From assembly GCA_910585945.1 (NCBI GenBank), contig CAJUHZ010000077.1, positions 1 through 5,808 of the forward strand: a stretch of 5,808 bases of DNA. The letters are read 5' to 3'. The notes under the pieces are model-generated. The model had not been told where the DNA came from and made no database searches. It worked only from the letters and a program-made list of their open reading frames with translations. The stretch's first letter is position 1, and the number at the start of each line of letters is the position of its first letter. The position numbers and the translations under genes were made by a program. Positions 1 to 4,683 of the stretch are shown here, piece by piece. This DNA is from an uncultured Bilophila sp. (GTDB lineage Bacteria; Desulfobacterota; Desulfovibrionia; Desulfovibrionales; Desulfovibrionaceae).

Positions 1-6
1 TCGCAG

Positions 7-25
7 AATTCTGCGCAGAATTTTT
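7..25 (+). terminator. possible terminator or palindrome at the window edge
   Basis: Positions 7-22 are a perfect 16-bp palindrome (AATTCTGC/GCAGAATT), followed by a T-run that extends to 25. Read as RNA on the plus strand, it can fold as a 6-bp stem with a GCGC loop and a U-run, the layout of a weak Rho-independent terminator for a gene lying left of the window. It overlaps a second palindrome, GCAGAATTCTGC (3-14). The stem is AT-rich and the upstream gene is not visible, so the terminator role is only a suggestion. Confidence 0.3.
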
Positions 26-48
26 GCAATTAGACACTAGAGCATTTT

Positions 49-77
49 GCGTTTAGATTTTTTCAAAATTTAAACGC
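49..77. repeat. 13-bp hairpin, TTC loop
   Basis: GCGTTTA (49-55) pairs with TAAACGC (71-77). The stem continues inwards through a G-T wobble (56/70) and ATTTT/AAAAT (57-61 and 65-69), leaving a 3-base loop. It is nearly perfect over 13 positions. No T-run follows on either strand, so it is not a classical terminator. It lies inside the possible composite element at 38-183. Confidence 0.6.
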
Positions 78-94
78 GTTACTGCCTTCATTTC

Positions 95-117
95 GCTTGA
101 AAACGCGGTTTTCAAGC
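95..117. repeat. perfect 10-bp inverted repeat
   Basis: GCTTGAAAAC (95-104) and GTTTTCAAGC (108-117) are perfect complements around a GCG loop. The arm and loop repeat the AAACGCG string seen at the end of the hairpin at 49-77, which suggests that the two hairpins are related units of one element. No T-run follows on either strand. Confidence 0.6.
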
Positions 118-226
118 TCATTACGGCGCGGGCGTCCGCTTGCACGCGTCCGCCAGATCAATTTTTTATGAAAAATCGCTCTAATGCGACGCTTTCCCAT
201 ACTGTCCCGGAAGAAATATCCAATAT

Positions 227-296
227 GGGCAGGCGCCTGTTGCCCCGTCTGAGACGGGCAATCATTCTGCCCGCCGCTCTTCAGGAAGCGACGGGC
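227..296 (-). terminator. overlapping hairpins past the pump stop codon (possible 3' end structure)
   Basis: Just downstream of the pump gene on the minus strand are several GC-rich stems. The first is a 10-position stem, 269-278 with 287-296, including one wobble in minus-strand RNA and an 8-base loop. CGGGCA (255-260) also pairs with TGCCCG (268-273), CCCGTC (244-249) with GACGGG (253-258), and GGGCA (227-231) with TGCCC (241-245). Some of these exclude one another. No U-run follows, so this may be a 3'-protecting structure or Rho-associated end rather than an intrinsic terminator. The rest of 184-315 shows nothing else. Confidence 0.35.
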
Positions 297-315
297 CGCA
301 AATCACGAGGCAACG

Positions 316-3300
316 TCACTTCTTCCGCGTTGCCCGCCCCAATTGGAACAGTCGGCTTACCACCACATAGAACACCGGCACGAAAAAAATCCCCAGGAAG
401 GTGGCTGCGAACGTGCCCCCGAATACGCCAGTGCCGATGGAATGCTGGCTCCCCGATCCCGCGCCCTGGCTCACCGCCAGCGGAAGCACGCCGATAAGGA
501 ACGCCAGCGACGTCATGATGATGGGCCGCAGGCGCAGGCGGGCCGCCTCGGCCGCGGCGGAAACAAGGCTGTGGCCCTGTTCGTGCAGTTCGCGCGCGAA
601 TTCCACAATGAGAATCGCATTTTTGGCCGCCAGACCGATAGTCGCCAGCAAGCCGACCTGAAAGTACACGTCATTGGACAGGCCGCGCAGGCTGGTTGCG
701 GCCAGCGCGCCGAACACCCCGAGCGGGGCCATCAGGATCACCGCCAGCGGGATGCTCCAGCTTTCATACAGGGCCGCAAGGCAGAGAAAGACCACCAGCA
801 CCGACAACGCGTACAGCGCCGGAGCCTGCGCGCCGGACAAGCGTTCCTGAAACGACATCCCCGTCCACTGATAGCCGATGCCCTCCGGCAACTGTCGGGC
901 CAGGCGTTCCATTTCCAGCATGGCCGTGCCGGAACTGACGCCCGGAGCGGCCTGCCCGAGAATGCGCACGGCTGAAACGCCGTTGTAGCGCTCAAGCTGC
1001 ATGGGGCCGAACATCCAATGCGCCCTGGCAAAGGAGGCGAAAGGCACCATCTCCCCGCGATTGTTGCGAAAATGCCAGTGGTTGAAATCCTCCGGCGTCA
1101 TGCGGAACGGGGCGTCGCCCTGCACATAGACCTTCTTCACCCGGCTCTTGTGCACGAAATCGTTGACGTAGGTTCCGCCCCAGGCCGTGGAAAGCGTGTC
1201 GTTGACGTCGGCAAGCGAGAGGCCATACGCCCCGGCCTTCTCCTGGTCTATATCGATCTGAAGCTGGGGCGTGTCATCCTGCCCATGCGTCCGTACACGG
1301 GTCAGAAGAGGATCGCGCGCGGCCATGTCCAGGAGCTGATCCCGCGCTTCAAGCAGGCGAACATGCCCGAGACCGGCCCTGTCCTGCAATTCAAAGTCAA
1401 AGCCTGTGGAAGCGCCAAGGGTACGGATGGCGGGCGGGGCGGAGGCATACACGCGCGCGTTGCGGATTTTCTCAAAGGCGCGCGTGGCGCGGGCGATGAC
1501 GGCGCGCACATGCTGTTCCGGGCGGCGGCGCTCGTTCCAGTCCCGCAGGCGGATGTTGGCCTGGGCCGTGCTTTGTCCCCGTCCCCCTCCGGCACGCCCG
1601 AGCGTGACCATCAGCCCTTGCACGCTGTCCTGCTCCTCTTCCAGAAAGTACCGCTCCACCCGCTCGACAACCTTGAGCATTTCCGTTTCCGTCGCTCCGG
1701 CCGGAAGCTGGATCTGCACGCTCATGACGCCCTGATCCTCATCCGGCAGAAAAGAGGTGGGAAGCCGCCAGTACATCCAGCCCGCGCTCGCGGCAATGAC
1801 CAGATAGAGCGCCATAAGGCGGCCGCGCCGGCCCAGCGCGCCGACGAGAATGCTGTGGTAGCCGCCTGTCGCGCGCTCGAACATGCGGTTGAACCAGCCG
1901 AAAAAGCCGTGCTGGTTCCTCTCCTTGCGCGCCGGCTTGAGAAAGGTGGCGCACAACGCCGGGGTCAGGATCAGGGCTACCACTACAGACAGGGTCATGG
2001 CCGAAACAATGGTCACCGAAAACTGGCGGTATATGGCTCCCGTGGCTCCGCCGAAAAACGCCATGGGCACAAACACGGCCGAGAGCACCAGGGCCACGCC
2101 CACCAGCGCCCCGCTGATCTGGTCCATGGTCACGCCCGTGGCCTCGCGCGGCGGCAGATGATCCTCATGCATCACCCGCTCCACATTCTCCACCACCACA
2201 ATGGCGTCGTCCACCAGGAGGCCGATCGCCAGCACAAGGCCAAACATGGTCAGCGTGTTGATCGAATAGCCAAGCGCCGCCATCACCCCGAACGTGCCGA
2301 GCAACACAACCGGCACGGCGATGGTGGGGATGAGCGTCGCCCGAAAATTCTGCAAAAACAGATACATGACGACGAAGACCAGAGCCACCGCCTCAAACAG
2401 CGTCTTGACCACCTCCAGAATGGAGATCTTGACGAAGGGGATGGTGTCGTACGGCGAAACAAAATCCACCCCATGCGGGAAATAGGGGCGCATCTCTTCC
2501 AGAAAGTCACGAATGCGCGCCGCGGTTTCCAGGGCATTGGCGTCCGGCGCAAGCTGAATGCCCACGCCGGCGGCGGGGCGGCCGTTGTAGCGGGCGGACG
2601 TCGTGTAGCGTTCCTGCCCCAGTTCCACCCTGGCCACGTCCGAAAGGCGCACCGCCGATCCGTCGGGATTGGTGCGAAGGAGGATATTCCTGAACTGCGC
2701 GGGGTTGTTGAGCCGGGCCTGCGCATTGATCGTGACGTTGATCTGCTGCCCTTCCACAATGGGCTTGCCCCCGAGCTGGCCGACGGAAACCTGCGCGTTC
2801 TGCGCGGCAATGGCTTCCACCACATCTTTCGGCGTGAGCTTGTAGGAAACAAGCTTTGTCGGGTTCAGCCAGACGCGCATGGCGTACTGCGCCCCGAACA
2901 GCGTGGCCTCGCCCACGCCCGAGACCCGGCTCAGCGGATCAAGGAGCACGCTGCCCACAAAGTCGGCCAGATCCGAGGCGTTCATGGCCCCATCTTCAGA
3001 GATGAACGCGAACATCTGCAAAAAGCTGTCCCAGGATTTGGTCACGGTCACGCCCTGTCGTTTGACCTCTTCGGGCAGAGCCGGGGTAGCCAGTTGCAGC
3101 TTGTTTTGCACCTGCATCTGGGCGGTGTCGGAATTGACGGAGGGATCAAAGGTAAGGCTGATGGACGCCTGGCCCGTGGCGTCGCTGGAAGAGGACATGT
3201 AGAGAAGGCCGTCAAGGCCGTTCATTTTCTGCTCGATGACCTGGATGACCGTATCTTCCAGCGTCTGTGCCGATGCGCCGGGGTAACTGACGCGCACGTT

Positions 3301-3429
3301 GATTGTGGGCGGGGCGATGCTCGGGTACTGGGCGACAGGCAGACGGAGGACGGAGATCCCGCCCGCCAGCATGATGAGAATGGAAATCACCCAGGCGAAT
3401 ATCGGGCGATTGATGAAAAAGCGGGCCAT
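316..3429 (-). CDS. AcrB/MexB-type RND multidrug efflux transporter, inner-membrane subunit (HAE1 family)
   Basis: This gene encodes a 1037-residue proton-driven inner-membrane pump, close to E. coli AcrB in length (1049) and aligning with it without gaps over the first ~400 residues. The N-terminal helix follows the FFINRPIFAWVI signature. A porter region (~40-330), helices 2-6 (~340-500), helix 7 (~535-555), a second porter region (~560-865) and five C-terminal helices follow. The proton-relay residues are present: D407 and D408 (codons at 2206-2211) in GLLVDDAIVVVENVER, K936 (622-624) in AKNAILIVEF, and R966 in RLRPI. In the drug-binding pocket, the equivalents of AcrB F136 and F178 are kept, but those of F610, F615, F617 and F628 are M, R, G and N, so substrates may differ. 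The start has a GAGGA ribosome-binding site nine bases upstream. The gene lies 36 bases after a DeoR-type regulator on the same strand. No membrane-fusion or outer-membrane partner is in the window; such a pump normally needs both. The family assignment is firm, the substrate unknown. Confidence 0.97.
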   Translation of the reverse strand: MARFFINRPIFAWVISILIMLAGGISVLRLPVAQYPSIAPPTINVRVSYPGASAQTLEDTVIQVIEQKMNGLDGLLYMSSSSDATGQASISLTFDPSVNSDTAQMQVQNKLQLATPALPEEVKRQGVTVTKSWDSFLQMFAFISEDGAMNASDLADFVGSVLLDPLSRVSGVGEATLFGAQYAMRVWLNPTKLVSYKLTPKDVVEAIAAQNAQVSVGQLGGKPIVEGQQINVTINAQARLNNPAQFRNILLRTNPDGSAVRLSDVARVELGQERYTTSARYNGRPAAGVGIQLAPDANALETAARIRDFLEEMRPYFPHGVDFVSPYDTIPFVKISILEVVKTLFEAVALVFVVMYLFLQNFRATLIPTIAVPVVLLGTFGVMAALGYSINTLTMFGLVLAIGLLVDDAIVVVENVERVMHEDHLPPREATGVTMDQISGALVGVALVLSAVFVPMAFFGGATGAIYRQFSVTIVSAMTLSVVVALILTPALCATFLKPARKERNQHGFFGWFNRMFERATGGYHSILVGALGRRGRLMALYLVIAASAGWMYWRLPTSFLPDEDQGVMSVQIQLPAGATETEMLKVVERVERYFLEEEQDSVQGLMVTLGRAGGGRGQSTAQANIRLRDWNERRRPEQHVRAVIARATRAFEKIRNARVYASAPPAIRTLGASTGFDFELQDRAGLGHVRLLEARDQLLDMAARDPLLTRVRTHGQDDTPQLQIDIDQEKAGAYGLSLADVNDTLSTAWGGTYVNDFVHKSRVKKVYVQGDAPFRMTPEDFNHWHFRNNRGEMVPFASFARAHWMFGPMQLERYNGVSAVRILGQAAPGVSSGTAMLEMERLARQLPEGIGYQWTGMSFQERLSGAQAPALYALSVLVVFLCLAALYESWSIPLAVILMAPLGVFGALAATSLRGLSNDVYFQVGLLATIGLAAKNAILIVEFARELHEQGHSLVSAAAEAARLRLRPIIMTSLAFLIGVLPLAVSQGAGSGSQHSIGTGVFGGTFAATFLGIFFVPVFYVVVSRLFQLGRATRKK

Positions 3430-3438
3430 GCAGATTGT

Positions 3439-3443
3439 TCCTC
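3439..3443 (-). promoter_or_regulatory. ribosome-binding site of the RND pump gene
   Basis: The minus strand reads GAGGA here, nine bases before the ATG at 3427-3429. It sits in the 36-base gap after the regulator's stop codon, so the pump can be translated from a shared mRNA. The gap has no visible hairpin or promoter, which supports co-transcription. Confidence 0.7.
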
Positions 3444-3465
3444 GACAAGTGATCCGGTTGAAACG

Positions 3466-4230
3466 TCAGACAAGATGGAGCGGCGTCCCCGCGGCGTCGG
3501 CCAGTTTTTTCCAGCGATCGTCCAGCGGAGCGTTGGAAAAGACGGCCTGAATGCTCGAAAGGTGAGCCACCCGGGCGACGGCGGAACTGCCGAAACAGGA
3601 GGCCGCCACAGCAAGAAACACAAACCGCGAACTTTCAATGATCGCCTTGGCTACGGCCGCACGATGCAAATCCTGTTCCAGAAGGTTGCCGTCTTCGTCA
3701 ATGCAGGGAACGCCAAGGATGCCGTAATCGGCCTTGAACTCACGGATAAAGCCTTCCGCCCCGCCGCCGAAGACGCCGCCGTCCCCCCGGCGCATGACGC
3801 CGCCGGCGACCCATACTTCGCATTCGCTGTTGTCCGAGCAGATCTGCGCGATGGGCAGGCTGTTGGTGATGACGCGCAATTTCCGCCGCTTCAGGAGCGC
3901 CCGCGCCACAGACTCCTGGGTAGGCCCGCTGTTGATGCAGACGGACGCGCCGGCGGGAATGCGGCCGGCCACAAGCGCCCCGATGCGGCAACCCGCATCC
4001 GATGAGCGGCCGCCGATGCGCATGTCTCCGGCCTGCCGCCCCACCCCGGCGGGAAAGCCGGCCCCGCCGTGAAAACGCACCACCTTGCCCTCTCGCGCCA
4101 GGGCGTTGATATCCTTGCGCACGGTCTGCGCCGTCACGTCAAAATGCGCGGCCAGTTCGTCAATGCTCACATAACCGCGGGCTGACAAGAGCAACAGAAG
4201 CGCTTCATGACGCACAGCCGTCTTGCTCAT
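3466..4230 (-). CDS. DeoR/GlpR-family transcriptional repressor
   Basis: The product is a 254-residue cytoplasmic DNA-binding regulator, close in length to E. coli GlpR (252). Residues ~1-57 form the DeoR winged helix-turn-helix: GYVSIDELAAHF, then TAQTVRKDINALAREGKVVR and the HGGA turn. The rest is the DeoR sensor fold, related to ribose-phosphate isomerase, with ITNSLPIAQ, GGVMRRGDGG, DYGILGVPCIDEDGNLL and AKAIIESSRFVFLAV segments that line up with GlpR. The effector site looks altered: the family DxSK motif reads A209-A-S-C212, the GTT turn reads SGPT, and the GGE motif reads GGV. The start at 4230 is chosen because GGGGGGAG lies five bases upstream and the protein then begins like its relatives. 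An in-frame ATG at 4296 would add 22 unrelated residues. It is probably the first gene of an operon with the pump downstream and may repress itself through the sites at 4277-4435. The ligand is unknown. Confidence 0.92.
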   Translation of the reverse strand: MSKTAVRHEALLLLLSARGYVSIDELAAHFDVTAQTVRKDINALAREGKVVRFHGGAGFPAGVGRQAGDMRIGGRSSDAGCRIGALVAGRIPAGASVCINSGPTQESVARALLKRRKLRVITNSLPIAQICSDNSECEVWVAGGVMRRGDGGVFGGGAEGFIREFKADYGILGVPCIDEDGNLLEQDLHRAAVAKAIIESSRFVFLAVAASCFGSSAVARVAHLSSIQAVFSNAPLDDRWKKLADAAGTPLHLV

Positions 4231-4235
4231 ACCGT

Positions 4236-4243
4236 CTCCCCCC
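4236..4243 (-). promoter_or_regulatory. ribosome-binding site fixing the DeoR regulator start
   Basis: The minus strand reads GGGGGGAG five bases before the ATG at 4228-4230. This strong site decides for the shorter protein over the in-frame ATG at 4296, which has only a weak, distant GGGGAA upstream. Confidence 0.75.
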
Positions 4244-4276
4244 TGTGCCGGACCGCAACAGCCTGACGGGCATATA

Positions 4277-4288
4277 AAATGACTTCTA
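4277..4288 (-). promoter_or_regulatory. candidate DeoR operator, copy 1
   Basis: The plus strand reads AAATGACTTCTA, identical to 4424-4435 and the complement of 4398-4408. It lies 47 bases upstream of the regulator's start, where the regulator's own promoter should be: the minus strand has TATAGA and TTATAT hexamers overlapping or next to it, though I find no convincing -35 box. This position fits autoregulation. That the DeoR-type protein binds here is inference. Confidence 0.5.
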
Positions 4289-4306
4289 TAGTTCATCTTA
4301 TAGTTC
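4287..4306. repeat. tandem TATAGTTC direct repeat
   Basis: TATAGTTC occurs at 4287-4294 and again at 4299-4306, a period of 12 bases. It directly abuts candidate operator copy 1 (4277-4288). The repeats could be half-sites for a regulator on one face of the helix or could supply -10-like TATA elements on the minus strand. The function is not known. Confidence 0.4.
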
Positions 4307-4326
4307 CCCAGACTGAATCATGAGGA

Positions 4327-4359
4327 TCATTCGCCCAAAATGCGGTTTTTGGCGAATGA
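4327..4359. repeat. long palindrome in the divergent intergenic region
   Basis: TCATTCGCC (4327-4335) is the exact complement of GGCGAATGA (4351-4359). After one mismatch (4336/4350) the stem continues AAAA/TTTT (4337-4340 and 4346-4349) around a TGCGG loop. No T-run follows on either strand, so a terminator is unlikely. A regulator site or a structured leader element of the minus-strand transcript is possible. It lies between candidate operator copies 1 and 2. Confidence 0.55.
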
Positions 4360-4396
4360 ACCCGGCTATGCCGCCACGCCAGACTCGCGTCTGACG

Positions 4397-4436
4397 GTAG
4401 AAGTCATTGCCATATGTATTGTGAAATGACTTCTAC
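4397..4436. promoter_or_regulatory. candidate DeoR operators, copies 2 and 3 (12-bp inverted repeat)
   Basis: GTAGAAGTCATT (4397-4408) and AATGACTTCTAC (4425-4436) are perfect 12-bp complements separated by 16 bases. Eleven of the twelve positions also match the copy at 4277-4288. A two-armed site like this is what a dimeric or tetrameric repressor would occupy, and a further copy about 120 bases away would allow looping. A weak rightward promoter-like pair, TTGTGA (4419-4424) and TACAAA (4443-4448) with an 18-base spacer, overlaps copy 3. Binding by the adjacent regulator is inferred from position and repetition. Confidence 0.5.
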
Positions 4437-4503
4437 TCTTACTACAAACGATACGCTTTTCTCACATCCGGCGCAAGCCGTTTCCCGCAGGGAGGACCAC
4501 AGG

Positions 4504-4683
4504 ATGCGTCAGGGCGGCAAAAAATGTTTCCCGGGTGGCGCCGGAAGAAACAGTGTGCGGCAGCCCTGCGCGGATGATTTCCGCCTTGTCTTGCCTCCAA
4601 TTTTTTGTTATGTAAAAAGCGGGTCAATTCAACATATTTCAGAAGTTGCTTGTAATCTATTTATGCAAGAGGGCTGGTTATGA
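4504..4683 (+). CDS. doubtful 59-residue ORF overlapping the next start codon (possible leader peptide)
   Basis: An ATG at 4504 is preceded by GGAGGA (4491-4496) at a seven-base spacing, an excellent ribosome-binding site. It opens a 59-codon frame whose TGA (4681-4683) overlaps the ATG of the downstream gene as ATGA, the usual layout for translational coupling. The peptide (start MRQGGKKCFP, end FMQEGWL) has no family I recognise, no signal peptide and no clear membrane segment. Its composition changes from GC-rich to AT-rich halfway along, following the surrounding DNA, which argues against a conserved protein. An in-frame ATG at 4414 lacks such a site. If the promoter at 4586-4614 is the real one, this frame is not fully transcribed from it. 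It is either a leader peptide or chance. Confidence 0.25.
   Translation: MRQGGKKCFPGGAGRNSVRQPCADDFRLVLPPIFCYVKSGSIQHISEVACNLFMQEGWL
4586..4614 (+). promoter_or_regulatory. candidate sigma70 promoter for the glycan gene
   Basis: TTGTCT (4586-4591) and TATGTA (4609-4614) are spaced by exactly 17 bases, including a T-run next to the -10 box. Transcription would begin near 4621, leaving a leader of roughly 60 bases before the ATG at 4680. The sequence turns AT-rich here, so chance matches are more likely than elsewhere in the window. Confidence 0.45.

Larger units (their letters stand above)
38..183. repeat. possible MITE/REP-like composite element
   Basis: The segment starts with TAGAGCATTTT (38-48) and ends with the complement of TAGAGCGATTTTT (171-183), giving imperfect terminal inverted repeats. 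Inside are two strong hairpins (49-77 and 95-117) and an 8-bp direct repeat GCGTCCGC (132-139 and 146-153). No reading frame of note lies within it. Terminal inverted repeats, no coding content and small size resemble a non-autonomous miniature element or a REP-type composite. I see no clear target-site duplication, and with only one copy in view repetitiveness cannot be shown. Confidence 0.35.

Noticed and set aside
168..497. 109-codon plus-strand frame starting in the left non-coding region
   Set aside because: It begins inside a hairpin, runs into the antisense of the pump gene, has no ribosome-binding site of note and an Arg/Pro-rich product typical of a GC-rich shadow frame.
2283..2852. 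189-codon minus-strand frame within the pump gene
   Set aside because: It is a second reading frame of the pump sequence with an Arg/Ser/Pro-rich product and no domain; the pump frame explains the DNA.
1018..4005. 995-codon plus-strand open frame antisense to the pump and regulator
   Set aside because: It mirrors the pump and regulator in a GC-rich background, is rich in His, Arg, Gly and Ala, shows no recognisable domain, and crosses two well-supported genes. The pump on the other strand is an unmistakable AcrB homologue.
4231..4296. Longer start (ATG at 4296) for the DeoR-type regulator
   Set aside because: It would add 22 residues unlike family N-termini and run through a candidate operator; the ATG at 4230 has a far better ribosome-binding site.
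4414..4503. Longer start (ATG at 4414) for the small ORF
   Set aside because: No ribosome-binding site precedes it and it lies inside the candidate operator inverted repeat; only the ATG at 4504 has a credible site.
4442..4627. 61-codon minus-strand frame in the intergenic region
   Set aside because: No recognisable domain and a composition that follows the local DNA; I did not see supporting signals for it.
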